Below, piece by piece: positions 24,531-36,745 of a stretch of DNA of 64,000 nt. The DNA is from Conoideocrella luteorostrata. Lineage: Eukaryota; Ascomycota; Sordariomycetes; Hypocreales; Clavicipitaceae. The first letter of the stretch is position 1; every line of letters starts with the position of its first letter. The notes beneath the pieces are model-generated. The model was not told the DNA's origin, searched no databases, and was given only the letters and a program-made list of their open reading frames with translations. The position numbers and the translations under genes are program-made. The stretch covers positions 161,377 through 225,376 of the forward strand of contig JASWJB010000032.1 of NCBI GenBank assembly GCA_032433595.1, in the 5' to 3' direction.

Positions 24531-27500
24531 CAAAAACCCTGTAATAGCGGACAGCACCACGAACAGTCCCAAGAAATCTGATCCGAAGCTTCCGTCGCCT
24601 GTGTCTATAAGTAACCTTAATTTTACAGCTGTTTCCACTGTAAGTGTCGCGAGTGGGCAACACGGGAGAGTTGTCTCAAACTGGTATTTGATCTTCTCGG
24701 AGGGGGAATGTGCGAGCCAAGGGTATTGTTATTCTATACAAAGAAAAGAAAGAATTGATGACTTGGCACACAGAATGCCATCCAGTGATGGGCAATTGAG
24801 TTACTGGTAAAACAGTACGGAGTACACGCACACCAGCTACTTCAGACGAAAGCCGAAAAATGGTACTCCATATGCTGCCAAGGACTCGACGGGATTCAAG
24901 CAAACATGGCCGGCGAGAAAAGGAGTCTTGATTCAGTCCGGTGCGGGCCTTTTTTCGGACAGTGAGTGGATCAAGACGTCTTGGCAATCACTTCACTGCT
25001 TGTGCTCTCCGTGTCTCCCTCGTGTTGTTCACATTGCGAGAGAAAATGGACAGCCCTGGGGTGTCCTAAAACGCCGATTCGGGGCCGGAGAGTAACTAGT
25101 TAGTCAGCGGAGTGCGTTGCCCTTCATCCATCTCACCTCGAAAAAATCTCCACAGCAGTAAGGCATGGCAGCGCGCACAGAGAGAGTGAGGGGGCATAAG
25201 CCGCAAATATTGGCATTGAAGGGGCATAGCCACAAATGTTGGCATTGAAGGCTCGATTACGGAGTAACTAACGAACATTTGAAAGTCCACTTGGCTGACG
25301 GAGAGTGGGAGAGAGCGCTCCGTTCGCGGAAAGTGACAGAGAGATTGGTTTTCGGCGCCGTTTGTTCCGGCACCCTGGAAGAATAGTCTTGGCACTGCGA
25401 GGAGGCTGCGGGCTGGAGCCAGACAGCGTCGAGAATCATGGTTGAAGTGTTGCGGTGCCGTGCCCAGTCACGCAGCAGAGCGGACGTGCACAGAAACACA
25501 AATATACCTACAAACGCTACTCCGCGGCTGGCAAGCCACAGTGGTTTATGGTGCCGAGCAGCCAGTGGCTGGGGTGATCAATGAAAAGAAACGCGCGTCC
25601 CTCATAACTACGGGTTACCCAAAGGTGGAGGAGAGGAGAATTGCGACGGTGAAGGCAGACCATTGACTTTGACAGTGAATTAGCTGCGACAATACTGCAT
25701 GCTCCTAGTTGGTGCTGATCCTGGGTATCATATATCAAGGATTGCTCACTGGGCCGGATGATGTGAAGTGCCGAGCCATTCGCATCCCGTCAACAATGAA
25801 GCACAGCTGTTACATAACCACGCCTGTTACATAACCACGGTGCTTGCTCCTCCGTACACACTCCGTACAATAAGAGGCAACTACACCAGCCACATGTGCA
25901 GCCACCAATCGAAGGCGCGGCGTACTTCAGTAGCTGCCGTCGACGTCACCAACAGCGCCAGTGTCAGGTGCAAGTGCGGCTCCAAGAAGGAGGTGTCGCG
26001 TGAGCAGAAGTTGCCGACTTACAACTGCAGATAAGTGCAAACAATTGGGGACATAATTCAGGCAGGCAAAGACAACCAAGTGGACCAGTCCCACATTCAT
26101 TCACTTTGATCGGGAATCCCATTCAAAGTTCCCACTTGAGCCCAGCATGAGGCACGCATTAAAGCCGGTAAAGAAAAATCGTCTCCATCCCCGCGAGGGT
26201 ACGGAGATCGCAGCAGTTTGTAAACTCCTACGCATCGCACGCAGGCTAGTAAGCGGGCAAGGAAACAGGCAAGCAAGCAGGCAAGCAAGCATAGATGGGT
26301 CTGCAATACGGCACTTGAAGCCCACCGTGGAACAGTATGTGCCCTCACGTACGGAGAGCATGGCAAAACATCCTCTCCTCCATGTTCGTGATCAAAACGC
26401 ATCGGTCGCCCTAACTTCTGTCGCCCCGATGTCTGGAGTCTGGCTGTCCAGATGCCCGCGTCATCCTACGCCGTGCAATCTCTGCCGCCGAGTTACTAGC
26501 GGCTTGGCATTCACGCCGTGGTTGCACATGGTGCGGCTTGGCAAATACGATGTGTGAGCCCGATCTGGGGCATTCCAACCGTCATGTTCAAAGCATTTTA
26601 GCCTGAACAAGAAAAAGACGCAAACAATAACAACAATATAATTGGAAAAGAAAATGTCGGCTATACATCACCTCGGCACCTTGCGGGTACACAAAAAGAA
26701 ACTGCCGATCCAAAGTGCGTACTAGTATTGGATTTATCAATCTTTCCGCAGTCTGCATGTGGACTCCATACCTTCGTGGGACAGTTCAGGGCTGGTTGGG
26801 GGCGGGAAGGCCATGCAGAGAGGGAGGCTCACCGGCTGAGGGATGCTGCGATCAATAGTGTCTGAGGTATGAGGGCGAACACACCAGACAAACGGATCCA
26901 AGTTTCAGATTGAGCTCCGGAGATGACCACTGCTGCCGCAGAATTCAGGTACTTAGACATTTGGGTATATCATGTAGTATCAGGAGTGCCTGTTGTGCTG
27001 CAATTACGCAACAGCTTGGCGGGCGATGGCTATTTTCGCCCTTGTCTGTGGCACACCCCCCCCCTTTGCTGCGATGGCATGTCTTTGCGCTCTGTATTTT
27101 GTGTTGCACACCCCCTACCGTGGGTATTAGTATTTTTTTTTTCGCTGTTTCTGTCTGAGCCCAGCTGCCGTCCAAGAAGTATCAAAACACCCCCCTTTCG
27201 ACACTTCCATCTATCGAGTTGAATGGGCCCCTCGCTAGCGGTTCTGTAAAAAATTAAAATTCAAAAAATTAAACGAGGATTTAAGAAACCACAAGCTAGG
27301 ACTTTTCGCCCCAAGGCTACTTCCAGCTTATGTGCGTGGACTGAAGTATCATGAGTGAATGGTCGAGGGGGGTGTGTGGAATGGAATGTGAAGAGCCAAA
27401 AGCCACAGAAGAAACCAAAAAAACTGTCCACGGGCAGTGGGGCATCTGCATTTGGGGCTTGCAATCTTTTGACCAGGTCCGGGCAGGGTACGGAGTACGG

Positions 27501-28281
27501 ACATCTTGAATGTAGTTTACCGCGATTAGCATGACTTTGGCGCAAAGGGAAAAAGGGAACCTTAAAACTGGAGAGAGAGTACGAGTACGTCATGAATCGC
27601 TACGTATGCGGCGCTCTCCTCAAGCGTTCGTCTTGTGTTTCCTAGCCAAGGGGGAGGGAAGGTGTGCGGAGCAATCTGCAGTTTTCTGCGTCTCTTCGAA
27701 TGTACATGCTGCTTAACAAGTAGGTACCTTATGGTGTCTGGTGTCTGGTATCTTGTATCCAGTATCTGTAGCCTGTTGAACGATCAGCCATTCCGGCTCT
27801 TTGTTTCGCCCTGTCTACAGTACACCCGCTCGCTTTCTGTGGTTTCCATTTTAAGCTTCGAACCTTCCGACCTCTCTTTCCTCCTTCACCTCCCCTCTTG
27901 CACGCGCACGCCAACACCTGGTCTGTGGTTTTTTTTTCACATTATCACCTACGTCTTCGTCACACTCTCTGACTCTCCCGAAAAGTATATCCTCCCTCCC
28001 CTCCCTCGGCTTTGTGCTGTACACTTTGTACCTCGAGCTGCAGCTCGTTTCGGCAGGCGAAAGTTGCACAGCCCCGCGCCGTCGTCGATAGTACAACCTG
28101 ACGCGTATCACCCGTTACAAAGTTGGGATCCCGGAATTCGAAGTCTATGGCCAAGCATCTATCCATTGAAAACACCTCGCTCCAGTCTTCAAGGCCTCCG
28201 TTCTCATTTTGCGCACAATCACCTAGGAATATGATATAGAGATACATCACTTTTATTCACTTTTCTTGTCATCACTTCATC

Positions 28282-29714
28282 ATGGCGGCCTTGAGTGCTT
28301 TGGACGATACCCCCGAGGGAGGATGGAAGGCTGCTAATGGTATTCCAATGCCTGATTTTGTTGAGCCGGTGGTGAGTACCGATACTTATATTGCTATTCG
28401 TATATGTCACCGCTTTCATGAATGCTGCAGCAACCGTTGCAAGTTTCCCAGAGCTTTATCGACTTCTTTCGTCTATGGCAGACCGGTTCACTAATATTGA
28501 GTCTTGGATTTGTCTAGCTTACCGTGTCTGTACTTCTGCTGGCCATGTATCTCACCCGTAGGAAAGATTACTCCATTTTCAAGTCAAGAAGTAATTACCA
28601 GCTTATCCGCGATGAGGAGTCGCCTAGGAGCTCGGATGAATATAGCGACATATTGTATCGACGCCAAAGCGACCAGTATCGGCCAAAGTACCGATCCTTT
28701 GGCCCGTGTCTGCGATTTACAACACCAAATTCGAGTCGTTTTGCACAAAACTTTCACTCGCGCATCCTGCAAAAGTTTCCCTTTTTAATTGAGATGTTCT
28801 ACTGGGGTGTCAGTTTTGGCGCATATCGATACACAAAGGTTCTGGCTCAGGCAACCTATGGTGGTCAAAAGGGAATGTGGGATTCGGCTCAACAACACGG
28901 ATTGTCGATTCTCAATTTTGAGGCTTTGTTGTGGGGTGGCGATCGACAGGCACCTGAGAAGTGGCTCGAGTGGAGGATCCAGCGTTGGTTCTTGCATGGT
29001 ACCGAATCGGGCGATTACCGAGCCTGGATCTTGTCATTTCTGAACCGGGGCTATGCTCTCGTGCATTTGCCCGGAACAGTCTCGTTTCTGGCTTATTATT
29101 ATACTACGGCTTCGACGCATGCTCGATTCTGCACGGTTCGGCGTACCATGACGTTGACGAACTTCCTCGCCTTCGTAATTTTCATTCTTGTCCCAACGAT
29201 GCCGCCACGGCTTATGCCCAAGGAGTATGGCTTTGTAGATTCCGTCAGTTTGGAGGATGCGGAATCTGTCTGGATGGGCGGCGATTTTGTCAACCTGCTC
29301 GCTGCTATGCCCAGCATGCACTTTGGCTACGCTTTCTGCGTTGGTTGCACCTTTATTGCTGAGAGCGGCGTGGTCAGGGGTCTTTTCTCGTGGCTCGAAA
29401 ATTTGACAATCCGGTCTTCAAACCCCGAAGACGACGGAGAAGAGCCGATGGAAGCACGCCGTGGAGCCTTCACGCGAGCTTGCATGTTCGCCTTTGGTGT
29501 CTGGTACCCAACGTGGATGCTCATTACGATTGTAAGCACGGCCAACCACTACTTTGTTGATGCCTTCGCAGCTGTGTTTGTCGTGTTGGCAGGTTACATG
29601 TTCAACCGCGTCTTGTGCGTGTTCCTTCCCGTCGAAGACTATTTACTATGGATCTTGAGACTCGAGAAGCCGGTTCCGACAACAGGGTGGAAGAAGAATT
29701 TAATTGTTGAATAA
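28282..29714 (+). CDS. PAP2-type integral membrane protein
   Basis: Multi-spanning membrane protein of the PAP2_3 / Aur1-Ipt1-like phosphotransferase superfamily. Exon 1 is 28282-28371 (30 residues), the intron is 146 nt (GTGAGT...GTCTAG), and exon 2 is 28518-29714; total 428 residues. A first helix (LTVSVLLLAMYLTRRK) is followed by a long polar loop and a cluster of helices. The acid-phosphatase-like motifs are visible in modified PAP2_3 form: PTMPPRL near 257, PSMHFGYAF near 295 and STANHYFVDAF near 370 with His374 and Asp378. Such proteins act on lipid-linked phosphates, for example inositolphosphoryl transfer in sphingolipid synthesis. The exact substrate cannot be read, and I would not call it Aur1. 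Confidence 0.85.
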
Positions 29715-31094
29715 CGAGGGCATTATACATAACGTGATTTCCCCAGCATATCGATTGGGTGGCTTACTTTTATTTTCCCGATGAGGGCAATAGGCGAATT
29801 GGACATTTGTGTTTCTTGGCGTTATGGCTTTTCTTCTTCTTTCTTTTCTTGGAAAGGGAGTGACGGGGAGGACGGGGAGGAGACGCGACAGGGTGTTGTT
29901 ATCGGCACGGCTATGAGAACCATGTGCAGGGACACTGGTTGTCGCTTCGCTGCAAGCCGCAGTCGGGAGGTCAATCAATCAAAAGAAGGACATCAAGGAG
30001 GACGAATACCGGATGGAGGCGTTTTAGATGGACGGTTTCACTGATGCATTTTCAACACGAGTTGCAGTTTCACGTAAGATGTTGATACTACGAAGCGAAG
30101 TCGATCCGAGTTGATGAAAAGATGGATTTGACGGTTGAGACGCAGCCGGGACGCACACAAAAGGTAAATGTACGCATCCTAGCGATCTCAGTTAATTTAT
30201 GATATACATATATATGGTATCGCAATCAATACCTATTCTTATGACAATGCGAATGATAAATATGGTGGCATTGTGATGTGCCGAGGTCTGTTAATAGGTG
30301 ACGCTGTCTCGCAATTCTGTGGCTTGGCTTGTTCTAGAGCTGGGATGCGTCGAGGCTGGCTGAAGACGAGAGACATGAATGTGAGCAGCTGCTCAATGTT
30401 GACTCTCTCTCCACGGTCCCAACAAACATCCGCCATTGGATTCCTTCTTTAGAGTATTTGTCTTGAGGTTCGTAATTAAACATTATCGCTATCCTACCCG
30501 TGATAGGGTCGACCGAGTCAAAAATTAGCATAGTTACTCAAGCCCATGATCCTAATTACGAAAAATCGGGAAGGTGACAAAGGCATTCAAGGTCCCAAGA
30601 ACTATTCCCCAAGGAGCTCGAGTTTTCTGACTCCGAACTTCATGGGCACTTACAAGCCGGGGTGAGGGTGGTGGCCTTGTGGCGTGTGATTGCGCTGTTC
30701 CTCGGTTAGCTAGCAGCGGTTTTACGTAGCCGACTTTTAACTGGTGCTCTTGTACGAAGTAGAAGATGACCTGCTCAACATCACTCTCCCTGTCAATGAC
30801 TGGGTGTCGGCAATCAGGAGTATGGAGCAGATTGTGAGCTGGGCTCGCGCTCTTATGGTCGAGCGAGGGAGACACTACCTTGCGTGCCGTCTCGAAGCGC
30901 ATGAGCTTGGGGACTTGAGGTGCTCCCTAATTCTGTTCCCGTACTCCTTATGACCGAGCATAATATGAGATGGGACGTGCTCAGAACCTTCCAAACCCAG
31001 GCCGTAGTCCTCCCGGAGAAGTCTAATACAGCCAACCAGGTCCTAATGCCAAAAAAAAAAGGAAGTAGTGAGTGGCAGCTGCAGGGACGACTTA
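29715..31094. other. Intergenic region
   Basis: Contains the 3' UTR of the PAP2-type gene and the ragged end of the NAD+ synthase pseudogene. Minus-strand frames around 30552-30902 and 30853-31212 are open but match nothing I recognise and do not continue the NAD+ synthase C-terminus. Confidence 0.45.
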
Positions 31095-32929
31095 CTATTG
31101 TGCAAAGAAGAATTTCACTTTTTCCGCAATTTCTGCCGGTTCGAGAGAGGTATTCTGATCGTCTGGCCCCTTGTCTCGATCCTTTCCCCAGGCGTGAACG
31201 AGATGCTGCCACGTTGATAAGGGTCCCATCTTCCTCTCCTTACAAAGGCGCCTTGTTTTGATTAGAAAGATCTCACGGGAAGGAAGGATTACACGAGTTC
31301 GTACCAGAGGCAGTCAATTGGGCATAGGTGATTCCCATGTCTGCCTCATCTGACTGCGTATATTCCTTTGTCACCAGCTCTAACTCCGCCGTGGGAGTGG
31401 CAGTGAGGAAGCCCTCAAGACACGGTATGTCGAACTCGGCCTGGGCCTACGCAATGAAGCCCCTGAGAGCTGCTTTGTCGACAGAGCCAATCGGATTGAT
31501 GTCTGCCGAAGAGCAATCATACTTGGTCATGTAACCTCTGAGCGCTGATACAATAATCAGTTTTGCGTCCCTTGTTAATTAGGGGGCTATTTACCACGAC
31601 GCTGGGCATACCTTCACCAACATTGACGCTACCTAGGACCAGCAGGCTGCCTCCGCCAGCTAACTCACGGGTCGTTGGAAGGATTTGAGCAAATTCATAA
31701 GTAAACTGCGACGAGGAGTTGTTAGCAACAGTATTATGAACAAGCTAGGGTTTACCTGGTGTCGAACCACCATCCGTGTTCGTGCTTGTATGTTCTGCAA
31801 CATGAGATTCTCGGCTTCTGAGCCGCCCTCTACTTTGAACTTTGCATCGAAGTCAGTGAACTTTTGACGAGGTTTTTCTGCGCATGATACACAGAGTATA
31901 CACAGAGTCGATATCAAGATCGATGTGGTAGCTGCCTATAGCCTCAGATAAGTCTTTTGCACGCTGGCGTGCCTCGCGGAAGCTCTGCTTTGACATCCCC
32001 ATGTATACTGTGTGTAAGACGCGATGACATAATTCCTGAGGGGTTTGGGGAAGAGCAGAGCTGCCGAATAAGCGTTTCACGGTAGCGATCACCGACTGAT
32101 TTCCGTCCTTGATGGCAAGGACGGCAAGTCGGCACATTGAGAAGACGGAGACGGCTGATAGATAGAAGCTGTTAGTGAATTGCTTGGCATGCCAGAACAT
32201 CATAGAGCTGCTGCCTCGACTTCACTCACTTGTCGCGCAGGGGTCCAGACCTCCTGACAGAGGGGCGGGGCTGCAAATGCCGTCCCGTCAGTCAACGAGA
32301 ACATCGAGTCACGAACATCATAAAATCTGGACGACTCACAAACCCCCGGATTTACTTCTAGCCGGATAATCCCAAAGGTAACAATCAGTACACTGTTTAT
32401 TGAGTTAGTAGCTAAGCTCCACGGTGTTGATCGAGAGAATACTATACAAGTGCGATTTCCTCGTCTGCCGAGTAGAACTTCGGTTCCCGAGGTAGAGTCG
32501 GTCAGCGACGGAGGTCCAAGTCATCTTCTTCGGGGCTCAGCTCGAAGGAGGTTTGTATCCTGTTGTGCTTCCGAGTGTTCTGTGCGGCTTGTATCGCCCG
32601 GGATATACTCGAGCGATAGGCCCGAACCCGGTCGAGATCAACGGTCGCAGTGATAACATCGACATCATTGAGCGAAAGCTGAGGGCTCTGCGCAAGTACC
32701 TGGCCATTGCAGAAAATCATAGCGGACCCGTCAAAATACAGCCTGTCGCCATCGCCGCCTATAGAAACCAGCGGCTTTAGCCTGACGAGTTGACTCTACA
32801 ATCCTGTCCGTATTCCCCTACCAGCCGTCAGTCAGGCTGAGCTCTCATCCCATAAATACAAGACAGTACCTCAAAATCAAGGGCCCATTGCCTGAGCGAG
32901 GAGGCGGCAACAGTCACGAGTCGGCCCAT
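31095..32929 (-). pseudogene. Glutamine-dependent NAD+ synthase (Qns1-type) pseudogene
   Basis: Decayed copy of the two-domain enzyme that makes NAD+ from deamido-NAD+ and glutamine. Recognisable pieces in order: MGRLVTVAASSLRQWALDFE (32929-32870), a 52-nt intron, GNTDRIVES...QAKAAG, then an abrupt jump to GDGDRLYFDGSAMIFCNG. About 200 residues of the glutaminase (nitrilase) domain are missing there and the frame shifts. The synthetase part follows: SLNDVDVITATVDLDRVRAY, PLSGGLDP near 32250, [69 protein letters not shown] and EIAEKVKFFFAQ. There are in-frame stops: TGA after DDLDLRR, and TAG where the family has Trp after RGFIA. The ATP-loop motif SGGxDS reads SGGLDP. Old introns are still visible. 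The real C-terminus is absent. Confidence 0.85.
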
Positions 32930-33427
32930 AACTACGAAGTCTGGTATTCTTTCTACTGGTTGACGTACGTATGGGCGTTGGGTCAAGGGCAAGCGAGCGA
33001 TGATCTGGAAGCGAATATTTTTCTTTGGATCTCGCAATCCTGTCGTGTAAGCTGTCACAATGCAGCGGTTTGTGCTGTGTGCCAAGTCATGTGACATGTA
33101 GGTACGGAGTAGATTGTGATTGGCTTGGTTTGATATCTGGTGATAAAAATAGGAGCATCAAGCTGGAGCTTATCTGCCACCTGCGCGTGCGCCGTGCTCA
33201 TGACTGTCCCGAGTGGACCCTTAGCTCTCCTGCTTCCGCCACCGGTTTCGGCTATGGCGTCAAGTCAACTGATACAGATAAAGCCAAGGCTCTTCCTCCG
33301 CCTGGTTCCAGCTTCCTCTCACACTTCTACCCATTCTTCATTCTTTCATCTTTAATAACCACTAGCTGTTTGCGTGCTTTATTGCTTGCTTTTTAAGTCT
33401 GTTAAGGCCTGGGCAAAGAATCTTTCC
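32930..33427. other. Promoter region of the M28 aminopeptidase gene
   Basis: About 0.5 kb. It holds one TACGGAGTA (33103-33111), a GATAA-type site near 33141, and a CT-rich leader before the ATG at 33428. No coding content is supported. Confidence 0.45.
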
Positions 33428-35118
33428 ATGACGCGCCCTTATCTACTGGTGGCACTGTGCGCAAGTGCCGCCGCACTGCTCGTCCCTGCAGCGCAGCAAC
33501 CGCTGCATCGTATTGAGAGCCAGATTCCTATCGGTAAACCTACTCATGAGGGAGATGACGCAACGTCGTTTGTGAACTCGGTAAGCCTGCAGGAAAGAGT
33601 CAAGATTGGAAATTTGTGGAAGCGTGCAGAGAAACTGTACGAGATTGCGAAGAAGGGGGAGGAGGAATATGGACATCCTACCAGGGTGATTGGTAGCAAA
33701 GGTATGCTAACCATGCATGACGGATTAAGAGGGAGATGCTTGATGTATGGTGATACTGACGTGTGAAGGACACCTCGCGACCATCGAATATATAAAGTCG
33801 GAGCTCGCAGCTCTCAAGGGCTACTACAACGTTTCCGAGCAATCCTTTGGTGCCGTCTCAGGGTCTGTTCACGAATTCCGCCTAACTATCGGGTCTACTG
33901 TTCCCAACACAACCAGTACCATGGGCCTTACGCCCCCTACTGTCGACAAGGAACCCGTTTTCGGAGATTTGATTCTTGTTAAGAACTCTGGCTGCGAGAA
34001 ATCAGACTACCCTGCCGCCGTCGACGGAAATATTGCTTTCGTGAAGCGAGGCGAGTGCTCATTTGGAGCGAAATCCTTCCTTGCGGGTAAGGCTGGTGCC
34101 CGCGCGGCAGTAATCTACAATACAGACCCGGAAGAAATTCACGGGACGCTGGGCACACCCTCAAAGCACCATGTTGCGACGTTTGGTCTTGGCGGCAAAG
34201 AAGGTTCTGAGTACGCAGAACTTTTGTTGAGGGGCAAAGTTTTTTCCGCCTCGGCGTACATCGATGCCGACGTGAACACCATCAAGACGCACAACGTGAT
34301 TGCGCAGAGCACGACTGGGGATGCCAATAACTGCGTGATGCTGGGAGGTCATAGCGACTCCGTCCCCGAGGGACCGGGAATTAATGACGATGGTTCTGGG
34401 TCGCTCTCTGTTCTCGAAGTCGCAGTGCAACTGTCACACTACCGAATCAAGAACTGCGTTCGCTTCGCGTGGTGGTCTGCCGAAGAAGAAGGCCTTTTGG
34501 GATCAGACCACTATGTCGCTTCACTCTCCGAGGAGGAGAATAACAAAGTCCGCCTCTTTATGGATTACGACATGATGGCCAGCCCCAACTTTGCGTACCA
34601 GGTGTACAATGCCACGGATGACACTAGCCCTCCCGGGTCAGAAGCCCTTAGGGATTTGTACATTAACTGGTACAAGGACAATGGGCTGAACTACACGCTT
34701 ATAGCGTTTGATGGGCGCAGCGATTATGACGGGTTTATACGGGGTGGAATTCCTGCTGGTGGAATTGCCACCGGTGCGGAGGGAGTGAAGACGAAGGAAG
34801 AGGAGGAATTGTTTGGAGGTAAGGCGGGCGAGTGGTACGACAAGAATTATCACCAGCTTGGGGATGATTTGAGCAATCTGAACTTGACGGCTTGGGAGGT
34901 GAATACCAAGGTAAGTTTGCCGACACCTGGACTACTGCTTACGGCAAACAGTCGCATTGTTTGAGTTTCGCGACTTTTTCACTAACATTTACTAGCTGAT
35001 TGCCCATTCGGTCGCCACGTACGCCGCTTCGTTCAAAGGATTCCCAAAGAGATCGAAGCAAGCTAGTATACAGGAACTGCCGAAGTGGAAGTATCATGGA
35101 AACAAGTTGATCATGTAG
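33428..35118 (+). CDS. lap2: Secreted leucine aminopeptidase, M28 family with PA domain
   Basis: Extracellular zinc aminopeptidase of the Lap2/aminopeptidase Y group that frees N-terminal residues from peptides. Exons 33428-33701, 33769-34910 and 34996-35118 give 512 residues. Introns are 67 nt (GTATGC...GTGAAG) and 85 nt (GTAAGT...TACTAG). The N-terminus is a signal peptide (MTRPYLLVALCASAAALLVP) and a short propeptide. A PA domain spans about 145-250 (GNIAFVKRGECSFGAK). The peptidase domain has all expected metal and catalytic residues: His286 in GGHSDSVPEG, Asp298 in GINDDGSG, Glu330/331 in WWSAEEEGLLGS, Asp359 in MDYDMMAS and His453 in YHQLGDD. Several NxT sites suit secretion. It should be active. 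Confidence 0.93.
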
Positions 35119-35398
35119 GAACGGTGCTGAGTGCATAGCATGTTTGTAATTTGGCAATCGAAGACAGATAAGATAGCAATCACATAAGTGGCATTGTATG
35201 TCAAATGTGTATGTTGTATTGTCATGGATTTGACCGCCGAGCTGACGAAAATAATTGTAATGACTACCTATGATGGAGATCAAGTCTACTGATAGAGCTA
35301 CTCGGTGATATTAGCGATGCCGGGCTCTAGATACAGCGGAAAACAGCATTGTTATACCACACTCCAGCTTGTCCCTCTTGTATAGGTACCTTCGTCTT

Positions 35399-36105
35399 CT
35401 AGTCCACATCATAGTGAATCTCTTCGGAAATGCTGTTCGTGTTGGCTGCGTCGTCTCCGGCCTTATTTGCATCGACAGTCTTGTTACCGGCCTGATTCGC
35501 ATCCAAGCCTTTGTCTTCCGCCTTTTTAACGTCATCAGGAATATTGACTATCTGATCTACCTCGTTGTCGATGTTGTTCATGTCGTCGCTGTTGTTCATG
35601 TCGTCGCTGTTGTTCATGTCGTCGCTGTTGTTCATGTCGTCGCTGTTGTTCATGTCGTCGCTGTTGTTCATGTCGTCGCTGTCCATGTCTTCCATGATGT
35701 CGTCGTTCACGTCGTCGGGGTCTACCAAATCACGGGGACAATAATCGCTCTCCAACCACCCGGTTCTTATGCACTTTTTGCCGCAGTAGGTTTGGAGAAT
35801 GATCTGATTATCGTCTGACGAACCGGAGCAGTAGAAAAGACCACGTTCGATGACATTCAGGACCTCTTCTGGGTCTATTCTTGACCGCTCAGTCTCTGCC
35901 TTGACTATTTCGAAGTAACTGCCATCTATGGATGAGGGGTTAGCATTGAGATAGAACTCGCCTAGTCGTTTGGACAGGACAGTCACATACCTTCGTCGAT
36001 TAATGTTCTCCCGCAATAATTTCGGCCTGAAGCGCAGCTCCATGCGAAAGCCACCGGGGAGATGGCGGCCAGAGCAAAAACCGTAAGAGCAAAGAGTCGT
36101 ACCAT
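35399..36105 (-). CDS. Small secreted Cys-containing protein with (SDDMNN)6 acidic repeat
   Basis: Two exons, 36105-35991 and 35925-35399, separated by a 65-nt intron (GTATGT...CCATAG), give 213 residues. The N-terminus MVRLFALTVFALAAISPVAF is a signal peptide. The mature part starts WSCASGRNYCGRTLIDEDGS and continues with GLFYCSGSS, TYCGKKC and SDYC. That is the layout of a common family of small secreted fungal proteins (CxSG..YCG...C...C..C), of unknown function and often listed as candidate effectors. After about residue 120 the protein becomes extremely Asp/Asn-rich, with six perfect copies of SDDMNN and a degenerate KxxDANxAG tail. It shares a 640-bp divergent promoter with the pseudo-subtilase gene. 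Function unknown; effector or wall-associated acidic protein are guesses. Confidence 0.8.
35573..35680 (-). repeat. Six perfect 18-bp tandem coding repeats (SDDMNN)
   Basis: The plus-strand unit GTTGTTCATGTCGTCGCT is repeated six times without a single mismatch. The unit is a multiple of three, so copy-number change keeps the frame. Perfect identity implies recent expansion or homogenisation. Confidence 0.95.
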
Positions 36106-36745
36106 GGTCGATTTCCGGATCTACGCGTGCTATGTCAAGCCTTGCGAGATGGACAGGTATCAAACAGAAGAGACGTACTTTGTGTGTTGGTTTAGTAGGT
36201 CTACAGGTTGGGTCACTCTACCGTATTGTTTTTTATGTATTATTATATAGGATGGGGACCGCTCCGCTCCGTATGCTTTTAGCTCAACGGGATGAGCCGC
36301 CTATACACGAAATTTGCTATAGGTCCGTCCCACGGAAAAGATTACCGGAAAATGCCCTCGTGGGTCTCATCACGTCTGGGACCATGGGTAGTGAGTGTAG
36401 TCTACCAGCAAGCATCATGCCATAAATGCGCCATAGGGCGATCTCTCGTATGATTTCCGGATACTGCCAAGTGGACGTAAGATATAGTTATTACGACGCA
36501 ACCAAATATAGTAATGCGAATGGTTTAAAGCCGATACATGAATAGGCGGTCTAAAATATTGAAGAGAGGATTGCAACGCTAACTCCCGTAGTTGATGTCT
36601 TGTGCTATGATTGCCTGCTGGTTTTGCTACTTAATATCATGACAACTGGCAGTCACAGTCACTACCCGCTGCATATTTGACAATATACATGCAAGGTCTT
36701 GCAGGCAGCACTTGCTATCATCATCGTCATCATCATCCATCCAAG
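36106..36745. other. Shared divergent promoter of secreted-protein pair
   Basis: A 640-bp region between the start codons of the acidic-repeat secreted protein (-) and the pseudo-subtilase (+). A TATATA lies near 36241. No other gene is seen. Confidence 0.5.

Larger units (their letters stand above)
22737..28281. other. 5.5-kb gene desert with simple repeats
   Basis: No conserved coding region in either strand. The stretch holds tetranucleotide repeats (23437-23456, 24441-24468, 24507-24530) and TACGGAGTA copies at 23368, 24816, 25258 and 27489. It also has many GTTAGTTA/AACTAGTTA-like short repeats, A/T runs near 27130 and 27250, and a pyrimidine-rich leader before 28282. The last 0.6 kb is likely promoter and 5' UTR of the PAP2-type gene. 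Confidence 0.55.

Noticed and set aside
27635..28234. 199-codon open frame before the PAP2-type gene
   Set aside because: Pyrimidine-rich DNA translated into Leu/Ser/Pro; better explained as promoter and 5' UTR.
31095..32929. Functional NAD+ synthase gene
   Set aside because: Two in-frame stops, a large internal deletion with frameshift, a changed ATP-loop serine and a missing C-terminus.
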